Source: Leptolyngbya sp. NIES-2104
GTDB taxonomy: Bacteria; Cyanobacteriota; Cyanobacteriia; Leptolyngbyales; Leptolyngbyaceae
Assembly: GCF_001485215.1 (NCBI RefSeq)
Contig: NZ_BBWW01000001.1
Coordinates: forward strand, 4,526,001 to 4,590,000
Length of the DNA stretch: 64,000 nt
Direction: 5' to 3'
Made by a program: the position numbers and the translations under genes. Shown here piece after piece: positions 45,644 to 54,574 of the stretch. A model generated the notes under the pieces. It worked only from the letters and a program-made list of their open reading frames with translations, was not told where the DNA came from and ran no database searches. Position 1 is the first letter of the stretch, and the number at the start of each line of letters is the position of its first letter.

Positions 45644-46199
45644 TCGGCGACCAGAAATTCGTTTTTGCCAGCATATCGAACGAGTTACAAGTGATTGCTT
45701 TCGGTGGCGTTTGCTTGGTGGCAACATCTGAACTGAAACTGCACGTATAGGCAGCGAACATCTGCCCTTCTGGGTCAAACACCCGCAAATTGTAGCCATA
45801 GCTAGCCGTAACCCGACCAAACCGATTGAGGAACTCGTATCGATCGAAGTAATCCAACAAGCTCCAAAGCTGAGCATTCACGACCACATCCACCCGCTTC
45901 GCTTCCGCCTCGCCATTACACACGAGCCAGCCATTCACCAAACGCCGCCCAAATTTGTCTTGTGCCGCAATCTGATCACGCACTAACCATAAACTCGGCT
46001 CAGTTAACTCTGCCTGATTGATGGTGGTATTTGTAATTCCCTGAGTCGTGGGAGTGCACATTCCTTTCTGAAACATCTCAGGCTGAAACGGAGCCGCCGA
46101 AGGTTGCAATGACGATGCCAGTACATTTTGGCTCGTCACACCGACAATCAAGCTGGCGATCGCGAAATGGTGTACCACGGTAGGAATCGGATGTGTCAT
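45621..46199 (-). CDS. Exported conserved hypothetical protein
   Basis: 192 residues with an N-terminal signal-like segment (about 8-28, cleavage near VLAS). The mature protein has 'SLWLVRDQIAAQDKFGRRLVNGWLVC' and several Cys that could pair. I do not recognise the domain. Convergent with the solute-binding protein gene, overlapping it by 23 bases. Confidence 0.65.
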   Translation of the reverse strand: MTHPIPTVVHHFAIASLIVGVTSQNVLASSLQPSAAPFQPEMFQKGMCTPTTQGITNTTINQAELTEPSLWLVRDQIAAQDKFGRRLVNGWLVCNGEAEAKRVDVVVNAQLWSLLDYFDRYEFLNRFGRVTASYGYNLRVFDPEGQMFAAYTCSFSSDVATKQTPPKAITCNSFDMLAKTNFWSPIKPTIGF

Positions 46200-46291
46200 A
46201 TTGAGTTCGAGCAGTTTGCCAAATTGACGCGAGTCAGTACGTAAAAGTGTCTGTCTCAGTTGTAGTCTAATTTTTCTTAAATTCCAATCCT

Positions 46292-46708
46292 ATGTTCGAT
46301 CCGCTCCGTCGTCTGAAATACTTACCCTGGATTGAATTGCTGCAAGTGTCACTGTTTACAATTGGTATCGCGATCGCGTTCGATTGGCTCTTTTTCCAAA
46401 TCGCGACTGTCCCGGCAATTCGTCCCACGATCGCTCAATTGCTGAATTCACCCTTTGCGTTTGTGATTGTATTAGGTGCAGCCGTCGGAGTGGGAGCCTT
46501 AGGAGTCGCAGTGATGGAACGCTGGTTTCGCCAAATTGTGATTAGTAACTCTAGTCTTTGGGCGTTAGTGCCTTGTCTTGCTTTGTGGTTGTGGCTGCGA
46601 TCGTTTCTCGTTGTCTTTCCGCAACTTTTACTGCCACCGCTGACATTTGAATCTTTCATTTGTGTGGTTCTGGGTGTGTTCTGGAAAGGAAAACCCTACT
46701 GGCGATGA
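46292..46708 (+). CDS. Membrane protein, conserved hypothetical
   Basis: 138 residues with four hydrophobic helices (about 15-37, 50-72, 85-100, 105-128) and the end 'VFWKGKPYWR'. No family recognised. 58 bases upstream of the DUF456 gene on the same strand, so probably cotranscribed. Confidence 0.62.
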   Translation: MFDPLRRLKYLPWIELLQVSLFTIGIAIAFDWLFFQIATVPAIRPTIAQLLNSPFAFVIVLGAAVGVGALGVAVMERWFRQIVISNSSLWALVPCLALWLWLRSFLVVFPQLLLPPLTFESFICVVLGVFWKGKPYWR

Positions 46709-46766
46709 TCCAATTTGCACCCGCGATACGCTACCTTATTCTCAAACCCCTACAAACTCAAGGACA

Positions 46767-47309
46767 ATGGTTGCTCTGTATTGTGTGTTGCTGCTGACAA
46801 TGTTGATTGGAATTGTTGGCGCGGTGGTTCCGGGAATTCCGGGAACGAGTTTGATTTTGGCAGCGATCGTGATTTGGGGTGCAGTGCGAGGATTTGCGGA
46901 TGTGACTGTTGCGCTGGCAGTCGGTGTTGTGGTTCTTCTGCTCAGTTTTGGAATTGATTTTCTGGCGACCTATTGGGGTGCGAAAAAAGCTGGAGCGAGT
47001 AACTGGGGGCAGATCGGCGCGTTTGTCGGATTTATTCTTGGGTTTCTGGGATTTCTGCCGACTTTACCGATCGGCGGTCCGTTAGGTCCAATTATCGGGC
47101 TGTTTTTTGGTCCGTTAGTAGGCGCGATCGTGGGTGAATTTCTCTACCGCAAAGATGCCATGATTGCGGTCAAAGCCGGAATTGGAATCGTGGTCGGTTC
47201 AGTGGTTGGTAACTTAGTTCAGGGCGTTTTAGCGATCGTCACGGTCGGAATTTTCATCCTGACGACATTTCCGCAGGTTCAAGCCGCTGTACAACAGATG
47301 ATGAATTAG
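46767..47309 (+). CDS. DUF456 family membrane protein
   Basis: 180 residues from ATG 46767, with AAGGA just upstream. Glycine-rich helices: 'GIVGAVVPGIPGTSLILAAI', 'GIDFLATYWGAKKAGASNWGQIGAFVG' (in parts), 'GPLGPIIGLFFGPLVGAIVGEFL'. This is the DUF456 pattern of small multi-helix proteins with glycine-zipper repeats; function unknown. Stop overlaps that of the convergent SRPBCC-like gene by 4 bases. Confidence 0.85.
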   Translation: MVALYCVLLLTMLIGIVGAVVPGIPGTSLILAAIVIWGAVRGFADVTVALAVGVVVLLLSFGIDFLATYWGAKKAGASNWGQIGAFVGFILGFLGFLPTLPIGGPLGPIIGLFFGPLVGAIVGEFLYRKDAMIAVKAGIGIVVGSVVGNLVQGVLAIVTVGIFILTTFPQVQAAVQQMMN

Positions 47310-47692
47310 CTCGATCGACCGCTCAAATATTGCTTCAAACTCAACAATGTCGCAGTCTGTCCTAAATTAATCGGCAGCAACGAAACTCCTTCGATGCGCG
47401 ACTGTATCCAACCATCGCCCCAAGCCCATTCGTGAAAGCCATCGATTCCTTGACTGAGCAAAAATCGAATGCGATTCGGCTCGGATAATTCGACCTCGTG
47501 CTGAATCGTGACCAGTCCAACTCTACCCGTGAGTCTGGTGCCAGGGGTTAGCGTATCTGCAATTCCGATCGAAAATCGCTCAAACCAGAGCCAGCTTTGT
47601 AATTCTTTGACCTGAGTGAGGCTTTTTGCCAACGTTTCCTCTGAAGCATTAACCTCGATTCTCAGACTGCTTTGTTGAAAGGTTCCGAACAT
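47306..47692 (-). CDS. SRPBCC-like (polyketide cyclase-fold) hypothetical protein
   Basis: 128 residues. The pattern 'SEETLAKSLTQVKELQSWLWFERF', 'LTPGTRLTGRVGLVTIQHEVE' and 'WAWGDGWIQSRIEGVSLLPINL' resembles START/SRPBCC ligand-binding folds. No catalytic residue to point to. Divergent from the thioredoxin-like gene. The family call is tentative. Confidence 0.6.
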   Translation of the reverse strand: MFGTFQQSSLRIEVNASEETLAKSLTQVKELQSWLWFERFSIGIADTLTPGTRLTGRVGLVTIQHEVELSEPNRIRFLLSQGIDGFHEWAWGDGWIQSRIEGVSLLPINLGQTATLLSLKQYLSGRSS

Positions 47693-47786
47693 AGGGGCAA
47701 TTCAATCGGTACTGTTTTAGTATGCCAGATCCACAGAAGGAGCGAAGGGCTTTAAAATCAGAGAGCCGTTGTTTGAGAGTGTTGAT

Positions 47787-48119
47787 ATGGGTAGCGTTCT
47801 TGTGATTGGAGATGCCGAGTTTGAAACTGAGGTGATGAACGCCGCTCAGCCTGTTCTAGTGTATTTTTGGGCATCGTGGTGTGGTCCGTGTCGCTTATTG
47901 CCTCCGGTGATGGATTCGATCGCGGTTAATTATGGCGATCGCTTAAAAGTGATCAAAATGGAAGTTGATCCGAATCCAGAAAGTGTGGCGAAATGTCAAG
48001 TCGAAGGAGTTCCAGCTTTTCGTATTGTGAAAAATGGCGAGATTGTTCAGTCTGCTGAAGGGGTCATGACTAAACAGAAACTCGAAGCCTTTTTAAATGA
48101 GAACTTAGTCACCGCTTGA
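47787..48119 (+). CDS. Thioredoxin-domain protein
   Basis: 110 residues from ATG 47787; a TTG at 47769 is in frame. Active site is WCGPC in 'VYFWASWCGPCRLLPPVM', cis-Pro in 'VEGVPAF'. A functional dithiol reductase is likely in the cytosol. Followed after 9 bases by the aminotransferase gene, so the pair forms an operon, which may link redox state to amino acid metabolism. Confidence 0.92.
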   Translation: MGSVLVIGDAEFETEVMNAAQPVLVYFWASWCGPCRLLPPVMDSIAVNYGDRLKVIKMEVDPNPESVAKCQVEGVPAFRIVKNGEIVQSAEGVMTKQKLEAFLNENLVTA

Positions 48120-48128
48120 GGAAATACG

Positions 48129-49301
48129 ATGCAGTTTGCCAAACGCTTAGAGCCGATTCAGGTTAATGTGTTCGCAGATATGGATCGAGCGAAAACGAAA
48201 GCGATCGCAGCCGGGCAAGACATGATTGATTTGTCGCTTGGATCGTCAGATTTGCCGACAGAACCGCATGTGATTCAAGCGATCGAACAATCCCTGCATG
48301 ATCCTTCAACGCATGGCTATCTGTTGTTTCATGGTACGAAAGCGTTTCGGCAAACTGTGGCACAGTGGTATACCGATAAGTTCGGGGTGGCGGTTGATCC
48401 TGAAACGGAAGTGTTACCGCTGATCGGTTCACAGGAAGGAACGGCGCATTTACCGTTAGCGGTTTTGAATCCGGGCGATTTTGCTTTGCTGCTTGATCCG
48501 GGTTATCCGTCTCATGCGGGCGGCGTTTATCTTGCAAGCGGGCAAATTTATCCGATGCCGCTTCGGGCTGAGAATGGCTTTCTTCCAGTGTTTGAAGAGA
48601 TTCCATCCGCAGTTTTGGCGCAGTCTCGAATGATGGTTCTGAGCTATCCGCACAATCCGACCACTGCGATCGCGCCGTTGTCCTTCTTCCAAAAGGCGGT
48701 CGAATTCTGCCAAGCTCACGATTTAGTATTAGTTCACGATTTTCCGTATGCTGATTTCTATCTCGGTTCAGATCCGATGCCGTCTGTGTTGCAAGCTGAT
48801 CCAGAGAAAACGGTGTCGATCGAGTTTTTCACCTTCTCGAAGTCCTACAAAATGGGGGGCTTTCGAGTCGGATATGCGATCGGGAATGCTGATCTGATTC
48901 GAGCTTTGAGACAGGTTAAAGCGGCTGTGGATTTCAATCAGTATCGCGGCATTTTGAACGGTGCGATCGCGGCTTTGACCGGAGATCAATCGAGTGTGCA
49001 GCAAGCAGTCGAAATTTATCGACAGCGGCGGGATGTATTTGTCGATCGTTTGCGTCAAAATGGTTGGACGGTTCCTACTCCAGAGGCTGCAATGTATGTT
49101 TGGGCGAAGTTACCGGAACCTTGGATCAATGACTCGATCAATTTTGCGGTGAAGTTGATTGCAGCGACTGGAGTTGCGGTTTCGCCAGGTGCGGGATTTG
49201 GCAAATCGGGAGAAGGATATGTCCGATTCGCGTTAGTGCATGAGCCGGAAATTTTGATCAAAGCAGTCGATCGAATTGCAGGATTTTTGAAAGGAAAATA
49301 G
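48129..49301 (+). CDS. PLP-dependent class I/II aminotransferase (DapL/aspartate aminotransferase-like)
   Basis: 390 residues. 'DMIDLSLGSSDLPTEPHVIQ' N-terminus, 'YPHNPTTAIAPL', the PLP-contact 'HDFPYADFYL', and the lysine loop 'FTFSKSYKMGGFRVGYAIG', then 'VSPGAGFGKSGEGYVRFAL' for carboxylate binding. The closest named groups are LL-diaminopimelate and aspartate aminotransferases; substrate not fixed by sequence alone. Confidence 0.88.
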   Translation: MQFAKRLEPIQVNVFADMDRAKTKAIAAGQDMIDLSLGSSDLPTEPHVIQAIEQSLHDPSTHGYLLFHGTKAFRQTVAQWYTDKFGVAVDPETEVLPLIGSQEGTAHLPLAVLNPGDFALLLDPGYPSHAGGVYLASGQIYPMPLRAENGFLPVFEEIPSAVLAQSRMMVLSYPHNPTTAIAPLSFFQKAVEFCQAHDLVLVHDFPYADFYLGSDPMPSVLQADPEKTVSIEFFTFSKSYKMGGFRVGYAIGNADLIRALRQVKAAVDFNQYRGILNGAIAALTGDQSSVQQAVEIYRQRRDVFVDRLRQNGWTVPTPEAAMYVWAKLPEPWINDSINFAVKLIAATGVAVSPGAGFGKSGEGYVRFALVHEPEILIKAVDRIAGFLKGK

Positions 49302-49305
49302 TTTT

Positions 49306-49551
49306 ATGGATCAGCTTGCACCTTCTGAACAGCAATTACTAGAGAAAATCCGTCAACTTCCGCAAGAAAAAGTCGTTGAGATTGAACACTTTATTGATGG
49401 CTTGATGAAACAAAATCAAAGTGTTCAGCAGCGGATAGCTTGGAATGAAGCGATCGCGCAAATGTCAACTGATTCAGAGATCGAAGCTGAAATTGCCTCG
49501 ATTAATGCGGAATTTGCGATTACTGAACTGGACGGATTAGGGCATCCATGA
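49306..49551 (+). CDS. Antitoxin of a MazF-type pair
   Basis: 81 residues, 'LEKIRQLPQEKVVEIEHFIDGLMKQ' helix at the N-terminus, acidic C-terminus. The overlap with the toxin gene (4 bases) and the size support the role. It follows the aminotransferase gene closely and may be co-transcribed with it. Confidence 0.75.
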   Translation: MDQLAPSEQQLLEKIRQLPQEKVVEIEHFIDGLMKQNQSVQQRIAWNEAIAQMSTDSEIEAEIASINAEFAITELDGLGHP

Positions 49552-49895
49552 GCATTCGACGTGGAGAAATTTATTTTGTCAATCTCAATCCTGTACAAGG
49601 CAGAGAACAAGCTGGGAAACGTCCGGTTTTAGTGTTGTCGATCGATGCTATCAACCAACTGCCCCTTGTTGTGACTGTAATTGTTGGGACGAAAGGCGAA
49701 AATATTACTCGTGACTATCCAACCAATATTCGGATCTCTACGGTAGAGGGTGGCTTGACGATAGAGACAGTTTTTCTCTGTTTTCAGCTTCGTTCCCTGG
49801 ATGCAAGCCGATTTCCTAGAGACCCAGCCGGACAACTTTCTGCTGAAAAGATGGAAGAAGTTGAAGAAGTTGTGCGGTATTGTTTGGGATTGTAG
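49548..49895 (+). CDS. MazF/PemK-family mRNA interferase toxin
   Basis: 115 residues. 'MSIRRGEIYFVNLNPVQGREQAGKRPVLVLS' start (in parts) carries the conserved R-G-x-I/V and K-R-P-V-L-V-L motif; 'VTVIVGTKGEN' and 'LCFQLRSLDASRF' follow. It is a second MazF-type protein, different in sequence from that at 27206. Coupled to the upstream antitoxin by a 4-base overlap. Confidence 0.92.
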   Translation: MSIRRGEIYFVNLNPVQGREQAGKRPVLVLSIDAINQLPLVVTVIVGTKGENITRDYPTNIRISTVEGGLTIETVFLCFQLRSLDASRFPRDPAGQLSAEKMEEVEEVVRYCLGL

Positions 49896-49939
49896 CTCTG
49901 AGATTTTCACTTTAACGATCAAAAATTAAGACAAAACTT

Positions 49940-51367
49940 ATGGTAGTAGCAACGCGATCGCAGTCCTGGAATCAATCTGTTTTACATACTGCAAAAGGGT
50001 TCAAACCGACTCCACTTCCGATTCTCGCGGGTGCGATTCCTGAAGGATTGCGCGGCTCTTTGTATCGCAACGGTCCTGGTCGGTTAGAACGAGGCGGAAT
50101 TCGAGTCGGACACTGGTTTGATGGAGATGGGGCAGTTCTGGGAGTGCATTTTCAGGACTCAGGAGCGACAGGCGTTTATCGCTATGTTGAAACACCGGAA
50201 TTTTTGGACGAAGAACGATCGGGGAAATTGTTGTACAGCGGCTATGGAATGTTGCCGCCGGGGGGATTGTTTGATCGATTCACCAAAGGCTTGAAGAATG
50301 CGGCGAATACTTCAGTTTTGGCGTTTGGCGATCGCTTACTCGCACTCTGGGAAGGCGGACATCCTTATGCTTTAGATTTAGAAACGCTCGAAACTCGAAA
50401 GGCTGATAATTTAGGCAATCTTCCTAATTCGTTACCGTTTTCTGCTCATCCGAAACGCGATCCAAACACAGGTGAAATCTACAATTTCGGTGTGAGCTTT
50501 GGGAAAGATACCGTTCTCAATTTGTACTGTGTTGATTCAGCCGGGAAACTCAAGCAGCGAAACAGTCATAAGCTCGATGGATTCCCTCTGATTCATGATT
50601 TTGTCATGGCAGGGCAGTATCTATTGTTTTTCATTTCTCCGGTGCGATTGAATCCGTTGCCGTTACTCGCAAAGCTCAAAAGTTTTAGTGAGTTGTTTGA
50701 TTGGAAGCCGGAGAAAGGGACACAAGTTTTGGTGTTCGATCGACAAACTCTAAATCTCATCAGTCAAGGTGAAACTGATCCTTGGTATCAATGGCACTTT
50801 GGAAACGCTTGTGTAGACAGTGATGGAAATGCTGTTGTTGATGTGATTCGATACGCAGATTTTAATACCAACGAATACCTTAGACAGGTTTCAACTGGAA
50901 CACCTACGACATCAGCAAAATCAACACTCTGGCAAATTCGAGTGAATCCGCTAACAGGAAAAGTTTTAGAACAACAGGAACTACTCGATCGACATTGTGA
51001 ATTTCCGATCGTTCAACCCGATCAAGTGGGGCAATCGTGGCAGCATACTTATGTTTCGCTGCATCGTCAGGGAGCGAATCCGGTAGAAGAAATTTTTGGT
51101 GCGATCGCTCGATTTGATCAATCAACTGGTGAACTCATCGAAGCGGATTGCGGTGAGAATCGTTATCCGATGGAGCCGATTTACGCATCAGACGCGATCG
51201 ATCCAACTCAAGGCTGGATTGTGACGGTCGTGTATGACGGTAATACCGATTCGAGCGAGGTTTGGATCTGGGATGAAAATCGCTTAAATGACTCGCCTGT
51301 TTGTCGATTGGGACTGCCTGAAGTGATTCCGCTCGGATTTCATGGCACTTGGAAGCCGCTTGTTTAA
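49940..51367 (+). CDS. Carotenoid oxygenase (apocarotenoid-15,15'-oxygenase-like)
   Basis: 475 residues of the RPE65/carotenoid-cleavage dioxygenase family. The four iron-binding histidines are in 'FSAHPKRDP', 'PLIHDFVM', 'QWHFGNA' and, near the end, 'GFHGTW'. 'RNGPGRLERGG' at the N-terminus is typical of the cyanobacterial ACO group, which cleaves apocarotenals to retinal. No transmembrane helix, but a hydrophobic face for membrane contact is usual in the family. Confidence 0.93.
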   Translation: MVVATRSQSWNQSVLHTAKGFKPTPLPILAGAIPEGLRGSLYRNGPGRLERGGIRVGHWFDGDGAVLGVHFQDSGATGVYRYVETPEFLDEERSGKLLYSGYGMLPPGGLFDRFTKGLKNAANTSVLAFGDRLLALWEGGHPYALDLETLETRKADNLGNLPNSLPFSAHPKRDPNTGEIYNFGVSFGKDTVLNLYCVDSAGKLKQRNSHKLDGFPLIHDFVMAGQYLLFFISPVRLNPLPLLAKLKSFSELFDWKPEKGTQVLVFDRQTLNLISQGETDPWYQWHFGNACVDSDGNAVVDVIRYADFNTNEYLRQVSTGTPTTSAKSTLWQIRVNPLTGKVLEQQELLDRHCEFPIVQPDQVGQSWQHTYVSLHRQGANPVEEIFGAIARFDQSTGELIEADCGENRYPMEPIYASDAIDPTQGWIVTVVYDGNTDSSEVWIWDENRLNDSPVCRLGLPEVIPLGFHGTWKPLV

Positions 51368-51412
51368 ATTTTTGATTGGGTACTCTAGAATCGCTGTCAT
51401 TCAGGGAACCCT

Positions 51413-53491
51413 ATGTCTTCTTTTTCGGAGTCTGCTTCTAGTCTGACTACACTCGAAGCAGGACGAACCGCACTCCAGGCTGGACAAATTGATATCGCGA
51501 TCGCACAATTCACTGATTTTCTCAGCACCCAAGCTGATCACTCGGACGCGCCTAAAGCCAAGATGGGATTAGTCCAGGCGTATGTCAAAGGCGGAAAGTC
51601 TGAAGCTGCGATCGCGCTTTGTCAGGAACTCCAGCAGAGCCAGCACGAAAAAGTTCGATCGTGGGCGACCCAAATGATGGCGAAACTGTCTCCGGTTGAT
51701 CCTGGATTTGTCCTAATTGATCCCGGAACTCAACCGATTCGCCCTAAACCATCGCCGCAACCATTAGCCCCGAAGCCCTCGGAATCCGTTCAATCTGAAT
51801 CGCCGCATGTCTGGAAAAATACCGGACGCGCTCAACGGTGGAATCCTTTACCTCGCCTGAATCCGACTCGATTGCAATGGGCGATGGTAGGAAGCACGAT
51901 CGCGCTACTGTTCACTCTGTCCGCGCTCTGGGGGATGAAAAGTTCGATCGCGTGGGCACAGTTCAGTATTATGACGCGGCTCTTACGTTGGAGTGCTGCA
52001 CCCCCAGATCAATCGATTCCCATACTCGAATTTAGCTTGGGATTGTTAATCCTGTTTTGTGCTGCTCCGTGGATTCTGGATGCAGTACTGAAAGGATTGT
52101 ACGGATTGAAACCGCTCTCGACTGCCGCGATCGCTCGTCACAGTCCTGAAACGCATCGCTTGATTCAAAGATTCGCTCAACAGCAAAAAATACCGATTCC
52201 GAAACTTGGAGTTTTACCGACAGCAGCCCCGATCTCATTCACCTATGGAAATCTGCCAAAGTTTGCACGAATTGTGGTGAGTCAAGGACTTCTAGACAGC
52301 TTAAACGAAGAAGAAATTGCCGCAATCTACGCGGGTGAATGCGGTCATATTTTGCACTGGGATTTCGCGGCGATGTCACTTGTGACGGTCGTTTTACAGA
52401 TTCCTTATTCGGTTTATAAAGTCTGTGCGATCGTCAGCGATCGACTCCGCAAAATTAAACTAAACCAAACCATTTTTACGAAAATCATTCAAACGATCGC
52501 TGATGGATTTCTTGTAATATCTGCGATCGCGTATGGATTCTTCCGGGTATTCCGCTGGTCAGGATTCTGGCTTGCACAACAACGAACAGAATACAGCGAT
52601 CGTACAGCTTGTAACCTTACTGGAAATCCAAACGGGTTAGCACGAGCATTAATCAAAACAACGATCGCAACCGCTCAAACAATCAAACACGAGAGAGAAA
52701 CACAGAATCTACTCGAAGGTTTTGAGCTTCTGAATCCTGTCAGCTATCGAAGCGCAATTCTGTTTGAAAATTTGTTCGATCGAGTTTCTTTATCAACACT
52801 ATTTCAATCGAATTTAATTCATTTAGGAACTCGACTCGAAAAACTGATGATTTACTGTCAGCAATGGCACCTTGAACTAGAGTTAGAAATCGCAATTCCG
52901 ACCCGAACTAAAGCAAAAAGTTTGATTCAATTTGCGCCGATCGTTGGAAGTGCGATCGGAATTGCGATCGCTTTAATTCTCTGGTTAATTGCTCAGGCGT
53001 TATTCGCGATCGGTAACTTCCGCCTCAACTGGTTAGCCAGCGATTACAGCCTTTTCCCCAGTTTCGCCTTGATCGGATTTGGCATCGGTTCAATTGTTCG
53101 GTTCAATCACCTTTTCCCCGAATCGCGCAATCCTAAAACTGATTTGATACTGACTCACGATCCCAAAGATAGCCCCGTCGTACGACTAGAAGGAACACTC
53201 ATCGGACGATCGGGAGCCGCAAACCAACTCGCCCAAGATTTGTTTCTTCAAACCGAAACAGGTTTAATCAAACTCAATTACTGCTCCCAATTTGGCGCGA
53301 TCGGTAATCTTCTTCGCCCGCTTCCGATTGGACAAACCGCGATCGTCACCGGATGGTTACGCCGGAGTGAAACGCCTTGGATTGACGTAGACACGATCCG
53401 ATCGCGATTGCTGATTCGGGCAGGACAGCCGATTTGGTCTTTTACGGTTGCGATCGCAGCGATTCTACTCGGCATTGCCCAAATTTTGTAA
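51413..53491 (+). CDS. M48-like membrane protein with N-terminal TPR-like region and altered HExxH
   Basis: 692 residues. The first ~90 form TPR-like helices, then a Pro-rich linker, then the M48 (HtpX/Ste24-like) domain with several transmembrane helices. Where M48 peptidases have HExxH, this protein reads G308-E309-C310-G311-H312, so the first zinc ligand is glycine. The third-ligand segment 'RTEYSD' (E393) remains. The C-terminal part has more helices and an OB-like strand set. Protease activity is therefore doubtful; it may be a pseudoenzyme. Confidence 0.83.
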   Translation: MSSFSESASSLTTLEAGRTALQAGQIDIAIAQFTDFLSTQADHSDAPKAKMGLVQAYVKGGKSEAAIALCQELQQSQHEKVRSWATQMMAKLSPVDPGFVLIDPGTQPIRPKPSPQPLAPKPSESVQSESPHVWKNTGRAQRWNPLPRLNPTRLQWAMVGSTIALLFTLSALWGMKSSIAWAQFSIMTRLLRWSAAPPDQSIPILEFSLGLLILFCAAPWILDAVLKGLYGLKPLSTAAIARHSPETHRLIQRFAQQQKIPIPKLGVLPTAAPISFTYGNLPKFARIVVSQGLLDSLNEEEIAAIYAGECGHILHWDFAAMSLVTVVLQIPYSVYKVCAIVSDRLRKIKLNQTIFTKIIQTIADGFLVISAIAYGFFRVFRWSGFWLAQQRTEYSDRTACNLTGNPNGLARALIKTTIATAQTIKHERETQNLLEGFELLNPVSYRSAILFENLFDRVSLSTLFQSNLIHLGTRLEKLMIYCQQWHLELELEIAIPTRTKAKSLIQFAPIVGSAIGIAIALILWLIAQALFAIGNFRLNWLASDYSLFPSFALIGFGIGSIVRFNHLFPESRNPKTDLILTHDPKDSPVVRLEGTLIGRSGAANQLAQDLFLQTETGLIKLNYCSQFGAIGNLLRPLPIGQTAIVTGWLRRSETPWIDVDTIRSRLLIRAGQPIWSFTVAIAAILLGIAQIL

Positions 53492-53632
53492 CGAATAGTT
53501 GCAGTTTTCGTCGCGATAGTGTTACATTTCTTCACAAGGAGTCCAACACGCGCTGAAGTGGCTCAGTTGATTCTATCGATCGACTTTAAGAACTTTGGTT
53601 TCAGGTTTTTCTCCTCCCAACACAGCAAGCTA

Positions 53633-53667
53633 AACCAGTCGAACCATCGAATCGGCTGGTTTTTTTC
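53633..53667 (+). terminator. Terminator downstream of the M48-like gene
   Basis: AACCAG and CTGGTT arms with seven T after, in the middle of the long gap before the RNA-binding protein gene. It is 140 bases past the M48 stop and could also terminate an unseen small RNA. Confidence 0.6.
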
Positions 53668-54052
53668 GTCCTCAATTCTGCGGACTCTAACGATCGAAAT
53701 ATCACCGTAGAGGGAAATTGTCCGGTTCGCTCTAATGTTGCAGACGAGCATGATACCTTTAAGAGTGGCGCATATCCTGGGGACGCAGTGACGAAGTTAC
53801 TCAGCCTCAATCCTCTAGCCCTTGCCGAACACTAAAGGTGAGAGTCGAACTTGTGAACTGTCTCGAATTCGATTTAAGAGTTCAGAAACAGAGCATAAAG
53901 CCGACTGGAAACCCTGTGTAAGGTTGGTGAGCGAGGTGACGGAAATGTCTGTAGAGTCTACCCTGAGCCAACGAAAACAGAGTGTAACTGAGATAGACGT
54001 ATGCTAAGCGTCTGCATCATGTATTAGGATCAAAGTCTGGAGGTGTCTCGAT
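53668..54052 (+). other. Long structured leader or ncRNA candidate before the RNA-binding protein gene
   Basis: About 385 bases with no gene. Possible stems: GGGG...CCTC enclosing AGTGA-CGAAG-TTACT near 53777-53803; TGAACT/AGTTCA near 53850-53884; GTTGG/CCAAC near 53923-53975; and GATAGACG/CGTC..ATC just before the SD GGAGG. The regular hairpins suggest an RNA regulatory leader. Cyanobacterial RRM genes are often cold-regulated through long leaders. I cannot name a known family. Confidence 0.5.
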
Positions 54053-54505
54053 ATGTCAGTACGTTTATATGTGGGCAATCTGCCCGAAGATTTGAGTCGT
54101 CAAGACCTTGAAGCAGCATTCGCGGATGCAGGCGAAGGTGTCTCGGCAAAACTGATTACCGATCGTAAAACTGGAAAGTGTCGCGGCTTTGGCTTTGTCA
54201 CCGTGAAGTCTGATGAACAGGCGGATCAGTTCATCGAGAAATACAACGGAGTCAGCATCAAAGAGAACGCGATCAAGATTGAAAAAGCACTGCCTCGATC
54301 GAAAGATAAGGCAGAAGAAACCGCTGCTCCTGTGAGTGCTCCATCTGGCGCTAAGCGCAAAGGCGGCACCACCAATAACAATAAGTCGCGCAAAACATCC
54401 ACTTCTTCAAACTCAGATCCGGATTCGGTGCAACCCGATCCGCGCTGGGCACAAGACCTGGAAAAACTCAAGCAAATGTTGGCAGCACAAACCACGAATT
54501 CTTAG
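54053..54505 (+). CDS. RRM-domain RNA-binding protein (cyanobacterial Rbp type)
   Basis: 150 residues. One RRM (about 1-82): RNP2 'RLYVGNLP' and RNP1 'CRGFGFVTV'. The C-terminal ~65 residues are Lys/Ser/Asn/Pro-rich and disordered, longer than the Gly-rich tail of classic Rbps. GGAGG lies 9 bases before ATG. Rbps bind mRNA and some control thylakoid-localised mRNAs or cold response. The long upstream leader is described separately. Confidence 0.93.
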   Translation: MSVRLYVGNLPEDLSRQDLEAAFADAGEGVSAKLITDRKTGKCRGFGFVTVKSDEQADQFIEKYNGVSIKENAIKIEKALPRSKDKAEETAAPVSAPSGAKRKGGTTNNNKSRKTSTSSNSDPDSVQPDPRWAQDLEKLKQMLAAQTTNS

Positions 54506-54574
54506 AACTATCGGGTTTGAGTCTCTGCTTGCTCACGGGAACCCTAAAGCATATTGTGATAGGGTTTCGTGACG

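Noticed and set aside
53555-53640. Possible tRNA-like segment after the M48-like gene
   Set aside because: The 5' and 3' ends do not pair and no T-arm or anticodon stem can be formed.
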